Assembly: GCA_020847975.1 (NCBI GenBank) | Contig: JADLBD010000213.1 | Span: 62,001-126,000 of the forward strand | Length of the DNA: 64,000 nucleotides | Direction: 5' to 3' | DNA from: Bryobacterales bacterium | GTDB taxonomy: Bacteria; Acidobacteriota; Terriglobia; Bryobacterales; Bryobacteraceae | Notes under the pieces: generated by a model | What the model was told of the DNA's origin: nothing | The model's database searches: none | Seen by the model: only the letters and a program-made list of their open reading frames with translations | Part shown: piece after piece, positions 8,411 through 17,098 of the stretch | How positions within the stretch are numbered: position 1 is the first letter of the stretch | Layout of the letters: each line of letters starts with the position of its first letter | Made by a program: the position numbers and the translations under genes

Positions 8411-9619
8411 ATGCGGCTCAAATCGTATTTCGCAGCCAGTGTGGAAGCAGCCATCCAGCAGGCGAGACAGGAACTGGGAGACGAGGCAATGCTGGTTGAT
8501 TCCAGGGCCACGTCTCGCGGGACAAAGCATCTGGGAGCGTACGAGGTGGTATTCGCGCTCGAAGAGCCGGAGGCGAGCGCAGAGGCTCTGAGCAAGAGCA
8601 GAAAGGCTGCTGACCTGCCGGGGTCAAAGTCGCCCGAAGCGAGCAGACTGCTCGGAGACCTGAGTGAACTTCGCCGGGAAATGGAGCGCATGAGTGAGGC
8701 TGTGGCGCGATCGGGGACGCTCTCTGTAGCGGCCAGCGGGCTACTGGCCGATGCGGAGTTGGCGCGCATGTACACATCACTGCTTTCCGAGGACATGGCC
8801 CCGGAAGTGGCGCAGGAGTTACTGGCGGGCTGCGCCGAGAAGCCGATTCGGGATGGTACAGGCCGTACTGTAGCCGCGCGCCTGGCGGTTTCGCTGCGGG
8901 AGCAGATGGAGAAGCGGGTGTCGGTTCATTCGGAACTGGGGAAGACAGCGGGGACTTTGCGAAGCCCTGCGGGGAAGGTGGTTGCGCTGGTCGGACCGCC
9001 TGGAGCGGGAAAGACAACCGCGCTGGTGAAACTCGCGGTGCAGTATGGGATACGCAGCAGAAAACCGATGCAGATACTTTCGCTCGACAGCTACCGGATA
9101 GCGGCAGCCGAGCAGCTACGGCACTATGCGGGGATCCTGGGAGTCGGGTTTCAGGCAGTGGAGGCGCCGGGTATGCTTCCACAGCATTTGTCGGAACACC
9201 GGCACAAGGAGTGGATTTTCATAGACACACCGGGACTAAGTCAAGGTGATACAGATGTACTACAGGAGTTAGCACTTGTGTTTGACAAACATGGAGAAAT
9301 AGACGTCCACTTAGTCCTATCGGCGGCGGTAAAATCATCCGATCTTAGAGCGGTGGCGGAGCGTTTCCAGGCTTTGACGCCGGCCAAGCTCCTCTTTGCT
9401 CACATGGACGAGACGGACACCTTCGGAGGACTGTTCAGCATTGCTGCGCAGAGTAAGAAGCCTGTGTCCTTCCTTTGCGGAGGGCAGAAGATTCCGGAGG
9501 ATTTGGAGCCAGCGAGCGTGGAAGGAATCCTGTCACGGATTGTCGCGGGAGCGGGGAGACGCGAGCCGCGGAAGTCGAATCTGTTTGCGCGGGCCGGAAG
9601 CGCAGTCGCCGGTCTGTGA
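8411..9619 (+). CDS. flhF: Flagellar placement SRP-like GTPase FlhF
   Basis: FlhF is a SRP54-class GTPase that fixes the number and site of flagella. The N-terminus (MRLKSYFAASVEAAIQQARQ) matches the FlhF B-domain. The G1 loop GPPGAGKTT is at residues 195-203, followed by LDSYRIAAAEQLRHYA (G2 region) and IDTPGLSQGD (G3). The usual partner gene flhG does not follow; fliA comes next. A patch near 9230-9350 is less GC-rich than its surroundings, without disturbing the frame. Confidence 0.93.
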   Translation: MRLKSYFAASVEAAIQQARQELGDEAMLVDSRATSRGTKHLGAYEVVFALEEPEASAEALSKSRKAADLPGSKSPEASRLLGDLSELRREMERMSEAVARSGTLSVAASGLLADAELARMYTSLLSEDMAPEVAQELLAGCAEKPIRDGTGRTVAARLAVSLREQMEKRVSVHSELGKTAGTLRSPAGKVVALVGPPGAGKTTALVKLAVQYGIRSRKPMQILSLDSYRIAAAEQLRHYAGILGVGFQAVEAPGMLPQHLSEHRHKEWIFIDTPGLSQGDTDVLQELALVFDKHGEIDVHLVLSAAVKSSDLRAVAERFQALTPAKLLFAHMDETDTFGGLFSIAAQSKKPVSFLCGGQKIPEDLEPASVEGILSRIVAGAGRREPRKSNLFARAGSAVAGL

Positions 9620-9656
9620 TACCGGGAGTTGAACGGCAAGGAGAGGTCACGGATCC

Positions 9657-10406
9657 ATGCATCCATACCGAGCAAGTCCGAAACTGGCAGGCGAAGAGCG
9701 GGAGCAGCTCATCATGGAGCACTTGCCGCAAGTCCGCTTGATCGCTCGCCGAATCCATGAGCGGCTGCCGGAGAGTGTCAGTCTGGAAGATCTGGTTTCG
9801 ACGGGCATCGTCGGCCTGATTTCGGCGATCGACCACTTCGACCCGAGCCACAACGTCAAGCTGAAGACGTACGCGGAGTACAAGATCCGCGGGGCCATCC
9901 TGGACAGTTTGCGCGGGCTCGATTGGGCGCCGCGCCAGCAGCGGAAAAGGACCAAGCAGATTGAGGCGGCAATCGCGTCGTTGGAACAGCGTTTGCACGG
10001 AGCGCCGACGGAGGAGCAGATCGCGGCGGAACTGCGGCTGACCATCGACGAGTACCATGAGTGGCTGGTTGACATCCGCGGTGTGAATCTCGGAAGTCTG
10101 GAATCGACCTCAAATGATGAGAACGGGCGCGACTTGCTGAAGTACATATCGGACGATGAAGAGCAATGGCCATCGAGGCTCTTGGAGCGTTCCGAACTCG
10201 AGAAACTGCTCACCGAAGCGATTGAGCGGATGCCGCCCATCGAGAGGACGGTTCTGAGCCTGTACTACCACGAGGAGATGACGTTGCGGGAGATCGCCAA
10301 GATCGTGGAGCTGCATGAATCGCGCGTCTCGCAGCTCAAATCGCAGGCAATCCTGAGACTGCGGGCGTTCATCGAGAAGCGGTGGCCGACAACTCGGGGG
10401 GTATAG
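9657..10406 (+). CDS. fliA: RNA polymerase sigma factor for flagellar operons (FliA/sigma-28)
   Basis: A 249-residue sigma-70 family protein lacking region 1. Region 2 is seen in MEHLPQVRLIARRIHERLP and DLVSTGIVGLISAIDHFDPS, region 3 in the middle, and the region 4 helix-turn-helix in MTLREIAKIVELHESRVSQ. Length and the DLVSTGIVGL signature are typical of FliA/WhiG. An AAGGAGAGG Shine-Dalgarno lies 10 bases before the ATG. It probably transcribes late flagellar and motor genes, including motAB (see the candidate site at 54445-54471). Confidence 0.92.
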   Translation: MHPYRASPKLAGEEREQLIMEHLPQVRLIARRIHERLPESVSLEDLVSTGIVGLISAIDHFDPSHNVKLKTYAEYKIRGAILDSLRGLDWAPRQQRKRTKQIEAAIASLEQRLHGAPTEEQIAAELRLTIDEYHEWLVDIRGVNLGSLESTSNDENGRDLLKYISDDEEQWPSRLLERSELEKLLTEAIERMPPIERTVLSLYYHEEMTLREIAKIVELHESRVSQLKSQAILRLRAFIEKRWPTTRGV

Positions 10407-10409
10407 ATC

Positions 10410-11285
10410 ATGGCGGAGATGGACTTGAAGGCGATTGGCGAGGGCGGAAGGTTTATCGCGGAAGCCTTCGCCAGCGCCTTCGGGCAATCGATCGAGGCCA
10501 TGACGAGTGAACGGCCGGAAATCGATTGGAGTCTTCTCCCCGCCGGGACCAACCTTGCCGCCGAGACAGACGGATGGTTGTGGTGGGAGCAGCCGCTGAC
10601 GGCAGGGCCGGGATCGGCGTGCTGGCTGGGCGCAGCCGAGAGTACGTGGAGCGAAACGGGGCGTCTTGCGCTGGCGGCGGCGGGGTTGGACGACATCACG
10701 GCGGAGGATTGCCGCGGAACCTGGATGGAGATTCAGGGTCAGGCGCTCTCTTCGATGGGGCAAGCGCTGACGCGGCGAGTCCGCAAGGAAGTCAATTGTG
10801 AGAAGGGTCGTGAGATTGACCCTCCACCGAGCCCGAAGTGGAGCGTCGAGGTAAGGGTGAAACTGGGCGGGGCGCCGCTCAAAGTGGTGTTCGGTTGGAA
10901 TGAGGCGCTGAATCTCGCGGTGGAACCGGCGAGTGAACCGGCGAACCCGCAACCGGGAAGCGCGCCAGAGGCCAAGGCTGCGCCTGCGGCCGCGGGGCGG
11001 ACTTTGTCTCCAGCGGTGGAGAATTCACGGACTCTGGAACTGCTTCTCGAAGTGGAACTGCCCGTGAGCATCAGCTTCGGCCGGACACAACTTCCGCTGC
11101 GTGACGTGCTCAAGCTCAACTCGGGGTCAATCGTCGAATTGAACCGGGCGATCTCCGAGCCAGTGGATTTGATCGTGAATAATTGCGTCATAGCGCGCGG
11201 GGAAGTGGTGGTGGTGGAGGGAAACTACGGCGTGCGGATCCGGCAAATCATCAGCAAGGAAGAAAGACTTCGCACATTGTACTGA
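10410..11285 (+). CDS. FliN/FliY-like flagellar switch protein, large form
   Basis: A 291-residue protein whose C-terminal ~80 residues are a SpoA/FliN domain (LEVELPVSISFGRTQLPLRD, then PVDLIVNNCVIARGEVVVVE and GVRIRQII). The N-terminal ~180 residues are Trp/Gly-rich and vaguely recall the CheC-like half of FliY. The spot where a CheC phosphatase motif (E..N) would lie reads E-I-Q-G-Q, so phosphatase activity is not supported. A Pro/Ala linker separates the halves. It starts 4 bp after fliA. It is probably a second C-ring component alongside the small FliN at 2755. Confidence 0.75.
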   Translation: MAEMDLKAIGEGGRFIAEAFASAFGQSIEAMTSERPEIDWSLLPAGTNLAAETDGWLWWEQPLTAGPGSACWLGAAESTWSETGRLALAAAGLDDITAEDCRGTWMEIQGQALSSMGQALTRRVRKEVNCEKGREIDPPPSPKWSVEVRVKLGGAPLKVVFGWNEALNLAVEPASEPANPQPGSAPEAKAAPAAAGRTLSPAVENSRTLELLLEVELPVSISFGRTQLPLRDVLKLNSGSIVELNRAISEPVDLIVNNCVIARGEVVVVEGNYGVRIRQIISKEERLRTLY

Positions 11286-11294
11286 GGCAAACGC

Positions 11295-11738
11295 ATGGCG
11301 ACATCGATTCTCAATCTGGCGCCGTACCTGGTGGGGCTCACGGGTGCCGGCCTGGCGCTGTTCCTGTTCCTCGAGATGAAACGGATACAACTGGATTTTC
11401 AAGTTCGATGGAACAAGCGGCAGCAGGCTATACAAAGTGAGTTGGGAACGCTGCGCGGGGTGGTGCAGGACTTGAAGACGAGGGTGGACGATGCCGAGCG
11501 CAGAGCGGAGGTGATGGTGCCTCCGCAGGCTCCGCCTTCCGGGTTCAACCTGAGCCGGAGGACGCAAGCCATCCGGCTTTTCCGGCGTGGCGAAAGACTG
11601 GAACAGATTTCCGCTGCGCTGTGCCTGCCGCTGAAGGAGGTGGAACTGCTGCTGAAGGTGCAACAGATTCTGACTGGATCCGCGGTGGAAGAAGAGGCGG
11701 GGGCGAGAAGATTCGAAGCGATGGGGAGAGCGCGCTAA
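11295..11738 (+). CDS. DUF2802-like flagellar-operon membrane protein
   Basis: A 147-residue protein with one N-terminal transmembrane helix (~residues 8-26), a charged coiled-coil (~28-75), and a C-terminal helix-turn-helix-like motif, TQAIRLFRRGERLEQISAAL followed by LPLKEVELLLKVQ. This architecture matches my memory of the DUF2802/DUF6115 proteins found at the ends of flagellar operons. Function is unknown. It is the last gene of the flagellar cluster. Its stop overlaps by 4 bp the end of the convergent PDZ gene. Confidence 0.6.
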   Translation: MATSILNLAPYLVGLTGAGLALFLFLEMKRIQLDFQVRWNKRQQAIQSELGTLRGVVQDLKTRVDDAERRAEVMVPPQAPPSGFNLSRRTQAIRLFRRGERLEQISAALCLPLKEVELLLKVQQILTGSAVEEEAGARRFEAMGRAR

Positions 11739-12592
11739 TGTGGAAACCGCACCGAGCGGCCTCGCGGAACGAGGCGGCCACCGTCGTCTTCAATGGTAAC
11801 GGGAAGGGTAAGGCCTTTCTTCTCGCGGACAACGGACAGCGGGACGTTTTTCGCGCTCGCGCCTGCTCGCAGCGCACCCACCACTTCCAAAGGCGTCACC
11901 ACATTCTGGCCGCCAACTTTTACGATAACGTCACCCGCACGAAGACCAGCACGCTCCGCCGCAGTTCCTTTGCGCACCAAGCGCACGAGAACCCCTTCCT
12001 TCACACCAAAGAACTCGGCCAGTTGGGAGTTCAGCGACTCAGCTTCTATACCGAGGACAGGGGTCTCCAAGGCGAGGAAGGGCCGCGGCATCTCGCCTAT
12101 TGGAGTCCGGGACAGTTCGGGGAGATGAGGAACGGCGATCTGCATGTCCCCGATCTCGAGGGTTTTCATCTGGCGGGAGGCGATGGTTGCGGGCAGGAGG
12201 CTTGTCTGGCCATTGCGGCTGACCAGCAATTTCACCTGGCGTCCGGAGGGGGTTTCCCGAACCAGGCGCACAAACTGCTCCGCCCCCTCGACGCGCTGCC
12301 CCTGATATTCGAGGACGACATCCTGGACTTTCAGACCAGTTCGGGAGGCAGGGCTATCTTCCTCGACACGGGTCACCTCCACGCCGTGCTCTTCGGCGAG
12401 TTTGAGCGCCTTGGCGCGCTCGGCGTTGATTTCGACGACGGCCACGCCGAGAAAACTGCGGGGTGTCGAGCCTGGGTATACCACGGCCATACCGCGCTCG
12501 TTCTCTTTTTGCGCCACGGCGGGCGGCAGCGCGAGGCCGAGGACGGCCATGGACGCGCAGAGAATACGAACAGAACCTTTTGCCAGAACCAT
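11735..12592 (-). CDS. Secreted two-PDZ-domain protein
   Basis: A 285-residue protein with a signal peptide (SVRILCASMAVLGLALPPAVAQ) and two PDZ domains. The first (~residues 45-130) includes GVEVTRVEEDSPASRTGLK and the second (~165-275) includes GVLVRLVRKGTAAERAGLR followed by GDVIVKVGG. There is no trypsin-like protease domain, so it is a PDZ-only relative of DegP/DegS proteins and may sense or scaffold. The ATG at 12592 is preferred because AAGGATA lies 8 bases upstream; the TTG at 12613 gives a non-hydrophobic extension. It is the last gene of the sigma/anti-sigma operon. Confidence 0.78.
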   Translation of the reverse strand: MVLAKGSVRILCASMAVLGLALPPAVAQKENERGMAVVYPGSTPRSFLGVAVVEINAERAKALKLAEEHGVEVTRVEEDSPASRTGLKVQDVVLEYQGQRVEGAEQFVRLVRETPSGRQVKLLVSRNGQTSLLPATIASRQMKTLEIGDMQIAVPHLPELSRTPIGEMPRPFLALETPVLGIEAESLNSQLAEFFGVKEGVLVRLVRKGTAAERAGLRAGDVIVKVGGQNVVTPLEVVGALRAGASAKNVPLSVVREKKGLTLPVTIEDDGGRLVPRGRSVRFPH

Positions 12593-12613
12593 ACTTTTAT
12601 CCTTACAGCACAA

Positions 12614-13780
12614 TCACTTCTGGCGCTTCAGGGAAATGATTCCGCCGGCGGCGGCCAGTTTCAAGACGGGGCCCCCGCCGTTGAGGGCGCCCTGAGCCTG
12701 GATGGGCCTTCCGCCGGACCGGATGCCGTGATAGACGCGAATCTCGGGAAATTCCGACAGGATGCGACCGATCGCTCCGGACATTTCATTGTCGGCCTGA
12801 ACCGTCACTGCCAGATTAGACGGAAGAAAGACAGTGATGTCACCCGCACTGGTATTGAGAAAAGAGTCCTCGAATCGGCCATCCTGGATATTGGCAAGAA
12901 TGCTGCCCATCAGCGTGGAGGCATGGAGCGCGCCGGAAACGGATTGAAGTTCAATAGCGCCCGCTGCGGAATCGCACTGGACGCCTTTTGCGACGCCGAT
13001 GCGGATGGCCCCGCCCGAAGTATTGGCCCGGACCATGCCCAGGGCCTGGTTGACGCTCACCAGGCCGCCGTTGGTGCGGGCATTCACCAGGGAGACAGCA
13101 CGTTGAATTTCGATATTGCCTCCGCCGGTGGCGGCAAACACGGGTCCGGAGGCTACGCGAATGAAGACCTCTCCACCGGCTGTTTCGAGGACGGCCTGGT
13201 CTCCGGCAGCGTCGACGGAGATGCCGCCGCCGCCCGACAGGCAGCGAATGGCGCCTCGGATGCGGCCGAGGCGAATCTCCCCTCCGCCGGTCTGTGCAGT
13301 AACGGACGATTGAATTCGGTCCATTACGATCGAACCCGCCTTGGCATTCACCGCGACGGCTCCGTCCATATCCAGTGCGGTGACGGTACCGTCCTGCACA
13401 TTCAAGGAAAGGAAGTGCAGCCGCCGGGGCAGATGAAGCACGAGTTCCGGCGGGAACCGCCGCTCCCATCCGGGGGCAACGCGGAGTGTTTCCTGGCCGC
13501 GGGCGCCGGTGTAGGAAACCGGGGGGCCGCTCAGCAAACGTTTCGCCGCCGCCAGATTGGACGCTCGGACCCTCCTCCGGACGAGGTAGCCCAAATCGTC
13601 GCGCTCCTCTCCGCGAGCCATGACGGTTCCCGGGGCGTCCACGAGCAACCGCGCTCCGGCGGGGGGAGGAAGGACGCCAACATCCACACGAACCCAATAG
13701 GGGCCTTCCCTGGTGATTTTGTACTCCTGCGCCGCTGCCGGCATGATCCCAAGGGCAAGCTGGCACAGGAGGAAGATCAT
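12614..13780 (-). CDS. Secreted beta-repeat protein, DUF4097-like
   Basis: A 388-residue exported protein with an N-terminal signal peptide ending near AAAQ (residues 1-18). From residue ~120 it is a succession of short beta turns with the pattern x-G-G-x-I/V (for example TAQTGGGEIRLGRIRGAIRC, NTSGGAIRIGVAKG). This is typical of the DUF4097 putative-adhesin right-handed repeat fold. Function is unknown; such proteins commonly accompany ECF sigma/anti-sigma pairs. It lies between the HEAT anti-sigma gene (14-base gap) and the PDZ gene. Confidence 0.7.
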   Translation of the reverse strand: MIFLLCQLALGIMPAAAQEYKITREGPYWVRVDVGVLPPPAGARLLVDAPGTVMARGEERDDLGYLVRRRVRASNLAAAKRLLSGPPVSYTGARGQETLRVAPGWERRFPPELVLHLPRRLHFLSLNVQDGTVTALDMDGAVAVNAKAGSIVMDRIQSSVTAQTGGGEIRLGRIRGAIRCLSGGGGISVDAAGDQAVLETAGGEVFIRVASGPVFAATGGGNIEIQRAVSLVNARTNGGLVSVNQALGMVRANTSGGAIRIGVAKGVQCDSAAGAIELQSVSGALHASTLMGSILANIQDGRFEDSFLNTSAGDITVFLPSNLAVTVQADNEMSGAIGRILSEFPEIRVYHGIRSGGRPIQAQGALNGGGPVLKLAAAGGIISLKRQK

Positions 13781-13793
13781 GCAGGCGTCTCCC

Positions 13794-14690
13794 TCAGAAG
13801 GTCTCGAGCGAGGCGTTCACCTCGCGCAGGGCGTTCAGACTCTTCTGCCGGATGTAGGGATTGTTCTCGCGCAGAATCAGTTCCTGAAGAGTGCCGATCA
13901 CCTCCGTCTGCATGTCTTCGACGAGCATGTCGACAGCCATGGTGCGGACACCCGGGTTTTCGTCGGCGAGCAGAACCTGTGAGAGGACCCTGCGTATCTC
14001 GGGTTCACGGGCGAAAGGCTTCAAGCCCTCGATGGCCTTCAGCCGCACTCCGGGATTGGGGTCTTCGCGCAGGGCATGGAGCAAGGTATGCCGGACATCC
14101 GTCTGCTGGCAGCGGTCTTTGAGGATGTCGAGGGTACGGGCGCGCAAGCCAGGATTGGCGGGATCACTGGCGGCAGCCAACAGCATGCCTTTGATCCTGC
14201 TGTCGTCCACAGGGCCTGTGAGCGTCTTTACGCGAACCTCTTCGAGGACGAGCCGGACTCCGCCTCCGGGGTTCTGGGTAAGATCACGAACACGCAACAC
14301 GGATGGTTCAAAGCTCCGTGCGGCAACGTCGAACAGCCGTCCGCCGAAGAATCCGACGGCGAGGAGCGCCACGGCGGCGAGTGGCCGCCACGTCCACATG
14401 ACGGGCAATTCGGAGCGTGCCCACTCGAGCAGGCGGACCCTAATGGAACGGCGTTCGGCGGAGACAGCGGCAGCGCGGGAATGCAGTTCCCGGCGGCAGG
14501 CATCGAGCAGTTGAGGGTCAGGCTGCCATTCGTGAGAGTCCATGGCGCGCAGCACAGCCCGCTGATTCTCCAATTCCTCGCGGCAGGACCGGCACTGATC
14601 CAAGTGGGCCTCGAATGCCTCTTCCTGGGGAAAATCCATCTCTCCGTAAAGATAGAAGGGGATATTCCCGGTTGCCTCGGCGCAAGTCAT
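13794..14690 (-). CDS. Zinc-finger anti-sigma factor with C-terminal HEAT repeats
   Basis: A 298-residue membrane protein. The N-terminal zf-HC2 module has C3 and H29-x3-C33-x2-C36 (AHLDQCRSC), the anti-sigma zinc-binding pattern. A transmembrane helix spans ~98-118. The extracytoplasmic part (~160-298) consists of HEAT-like helical repeats, for example NPGVRLKAIEGLKPFAREPE and NPGVRTMAVDMLVEDM. The ATG at 14690 overlaps the sigma-factor stop as ATGA, indicating coupled translation and 1:1 expression. It presumably sequesters the ECF sigma factor and senses an envelope signal through the HEAT domain. Confidence 0.82.
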   Translation of the reverse strand: MTCAEATGNIPFYLYGEMDFPQEEAFEAHLDQCRSCREELENQRAVLRAMDSHEWQPDPQLLDACRRELHSRAAAVSAERRSIRVRLLEWARSELPVMWTWRPLAAVALLAVGFFGGRLFDVAARSFEPSVLRVRDLTQNPGGGVRLVLEEVRVKTLTGPVDDSRIKGMLLAAASDPANPGLRARTLDILKDRCQQTDVRHTLLHALREDPNPGVRLKAIEGLKPFAREPEIRRVLSQVLLADENPGVRTMAVDMLVEDMQTEVIGTLQELILRENNPYIRQKSLNALREVNASLETF

Positions 14691-15310
14691 AGAAAATCTC
14701 CCAGCGCCATCCTCATTTTCTGCGTGGCGCGAAACAGGCAATTTTTCGCGGCTTCCTCGGTGGTGCCGAGCGACTCGCCGATGGCGCGCAGGCGCATGCC
14801 GTGGTAGTGACGCATTTCGAAAACCATGCGTTCTCGAGGGGTGAGATCCTCGAGAACACGCTCAATGCGGCCGCGCAACTCCTGACTCATGAGGTTGCGC
14901 TGGGGGTCGCCGTGGGGATTCTCCTCGGGGAGAACGGAGGCGCGGTCGACTTCGCCGTCGCTGGTGGCAAGGGTGGTGGATTCCTCCTTGCGGACCTTGC
15001 GCTTTCGGAGGTGGTCCAGGCAAAGGTTGGTAACGATGCGGTAGAGCCAGGTGCGGAAGCTGCAATCGAAGCGGAAGGTGTGCAGATTGCGGTAGACGCG
15101 AAGGAACGTCTCCTGGTAGATATCGAAGGCATCCTGCTCGCTACGCAAGAGATTGCACGCCAATCGGAGAACCCCCTGGTCGTGGGCTTGCACCAACGAT
15201 TCAAAGGCGCTCTGGTCCCCACGCTGCGCCGCGCGGATCAAGTCCGCCTCGGCCAAAGCGGCCGGCGCCGGGACAAATGCCGTAGCTGCCTCACCCTTTC
15301 CAGTCAACAT
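14687..15310 (-). CDS. ECF RNA polymerase sigma factor (RpoE/SigW type)
   Basis: A 207-residue sigma factor with only regions 2 and 4. Region 2 is residues ~25-100 (AFESLVQAHDQGVLRLACNL, DAFDIYQETFLRVYRNL, FRTWLYRIVTNLCLDHLRKR). Region 4 is ~150-205 (LEDLTPRERMVFEMRHYHGM, then AIGESLGTTEEAAKNCLFRA). The two are joined by an acidic linker. Its gene begins an operon with its anti-sigma, the DUF4097-like and the PDZ genes. Autoregulation is expected from family behaviour but not shown here. Confidence 0.92.
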   Translation of the reverse strand: MLTGKGEAATAFVPAPAALAEADLIRAAQRGDQSAFESLVQAHDQGVLRLACNLLRSEQDAFDIYQETFLRVYRNLHTFRFDCSFRTWLYRIVTNLCLDHLRKRKVRKEESTTLATSDGEVDRASVLPEENPHGDPQRNLMSQELRGRIERVLEDLTPRERMVFEMRHYHGMRLRAIGESLGTTEEAAKNCLFRATQKMRMALGDFL

Positions 15311-15346
15311 AGCTAAAGACGGAGGAGCGAAGAAAACGTAACGCGG

Positions 15347-17056
15347 CTATTGGATTTCCACTTCGACGGTCTTGCGGTTCGGGTCCAAGGCCGAGATCTT
15401 GAAGGAGCGGACTTCACCGGCGCGCAGTTTGTCGGCGCGCTGGGCCGATTCGGGAGGACCGGATTTCCAGCGGGCGCTGAGCATGGCGGAAAGTTCGGAG
15501 AGACCCGCCTTCAACTGCTCGGGCGTAGGCTGCGATTGCGGAGCCGGTTCGTCCTTGGGCAGGCGGCAAATGGCGGTGACGCCCTCGGCCACCTGAACTC
15601 TGGCGACATGCGCATCGGTGGAGACCACACGGCCGCTGACGGGGTCGCCCACCTGATGGGAGGCGATGAACTGGTCCACGACAGTCGGCTCCAACTGCTT
15701 CATTCCCAGGCGGATACGATGCTTTTCCTTGTCCACCTCGAGGACCAGGGCGCGGACTTTCTGCCCGGCGGCGAGCATGTCTTTGGGATGATCGAGGCGC
15801 TTTTCGTTGGTGATGTCGGCGATGTGGATCATGCCCTCGAGGCCGCCGCCGAGGTCGACGAATGCTCCGAACTTGGCGATGTTGGTGATGGGCACGCCCT
15901 CGAGCACCGTGCCAACGGGGAACTTCTTGTCGGCATCATCCCAGGGATCTCCGAGCGCTTCCTTCAAGCTCAGGGAGATACGTTTGTCGGATGGCTTGAG
16001 ATCGAGCACCACGGCCTCGACCACATCGCCCACCTTGACGACGTCGGAGGGCTTGCGGACACGTTTGCCCCAGGCGAGGGAGGAGAGATGAATGAGGCCA
16101 TCGACGCCGGGGGAGATCTCGACGAAGGCGCCAAAATCGGCCAACTGCACGACTTTGCCTTTCACGCGGTCACCCACCTTGAGATCTTGGGTGGCCACGG
16201 TCCAGGGGTCGGCAGTGAGCTGCTTCATTCCCAAGGAGATCTTGCGGGTGACCGGATCCACCTTGAGGATTTTGACTTCCACCGAATCACCAACGGAAAC
16301 CAAGTCGGACGCCTTGGCGATGCGGTTCCAGGACATGTCGCCGATGTGGAGTAAGCCATCGACGCCGCCGAGGTCGACAAAGGCGCCGTACTCGGTGACG
16401 GTGCGGACGGTTCCGTGAACGACGCTGCCTTCGGCGAGGGACTGGAAGACCTGCTCCTTCTTCTGGGCGGCCTCCTCTTCCATCACCACTCTGCGGTCGA
16501 CAACCACATCTTCGCTGGCGGTGTCGAGTTTGGTGATGCGGCAGCGGATCTCCTGGCCGACGAGTTTCTCGAGTTCGATGGGGTCCTTGGCTCCGCTGCG
16601 GGAGGCCGGCATGAATGCGCGGACGCCGACGTCCACACGCAGGCCGCCCTTGACCATCTCGCTAACCCGTCCGGCGATGATGCTCTTTTCAGAGAAGGCC
16701 TTCTCGAACTCTGTCCAATCCGTAGGCCGCTTCACTTTGAGGGTGGACAGTTCGTAGTAGCCTTCCGAGTTGCGGCCGGTGATGAGGACCGGGAGGATTT
16801 CGCCGACCTTGAGAACGATGTTGCCGGACGCATCCTGGAATTGGGCCGGATTGAGGACGCCTTCCATTTTGCGGCCGATGTCGACGACGACGGCATCCGC
16901 GTTGATGGCGACGACGGTGCCTGGCAAGGCTTCCGCCGCCGATTCGGCCGCTTTGTGGTCCTGCTCGAACTGCGAGAGGATATCGCCGAAGGTGGACGTC
17001 TCGGTGGAGGCAGCCTGCTCTTCCCGGACCGGATCTGAGGTGTTCGAAAAACTCAT
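15347..17056 (-). CDS. rpsA: 30S ribosomal protein S1
   Basis: A 569-residue protein with six S1 RNA-binding repeats. Recognisable repeat cores are GTVVAINADAVVVDIGRKME, GRVSEMVKGGLRVDVGVRAF, GTVRTVTEYGAFVDLGGVDG, GKVVQLADFGAFVEISPGVD, a fifth with NIAKFGAFVDLGGGLEGMIH, and a degenerate sixth near the C-terminus. S1 recruits mRNA to the 30S subunit. The start codon is preceded by CCCCCC with no Shine-Dalgarno; lack of a classical SD is also known for E. coli rpsA, which is autoregulated. It is divergent from the kinase gene, with a 42-bp gap. Confidence 0.96.
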   Translation of the reverse strand: MSFSNTSDPVREEQAASTETSTFGDILSQFEQDHKAAESAAEALPGTVVAINADAVVVDIGRKMEGVLNPAQFQDASGNIVLKVGEILPVLITGRNSEGYYELSTLKVKRPTDWTEFEKAFSEKSIIAGRVSEMVKGGLRVDVGVRAFMPASRSGAKDPIELEKLVGQEIRCRITKLDTASEDVVVDRRVVMEEEAAQKKEQVFQSLAEGSVVHGTVRTVTEYGAFVDLGGVDGLLHIGDMSWNRIAKASDLVSVGDSVEVKILKVDPVTRKISLGMKQLTADPWTVATQDLKVGDRVKGKVVQLADFGAFVEISPGVDGLIHLSSLAWGKRVRKPSDVVKVGDVVEAVVLDLKPSDKRISLSLKEALGDPWDDADKKFPVGTVLEGVPITNIAKFGAFVDLGGGLEGMIHIADITNEKRLDHPKDMLAAGQKVRALVLEVDKEKHRIRLGMKQLEPTVVDQFIASHQVGDPVSGRVVSTDAHVARVQVAEGVTAICRLPKDEPAPQSQPTPEQLKAGLSELSAMLSARWKSGPPESAQRADKLRAGEVRSFKISALDPNRKTVEVEIQ

Positions 17057-17098
17057 GGGGGGATAACGAACTTATATTTTGGCACAATCAGTTTGGAC

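Noticed and set aside
11621-14122. Very long plus-strand open frame (833 codons) opposite the PDZ/DUF4097/anti-sigma genes
   Set aside because: It is a mirror of three well-supported minus-strand genes in GC-rich DNA. The composition is unnatural (runs of Gly/Arg/His), with no domain and no suitable start signal.
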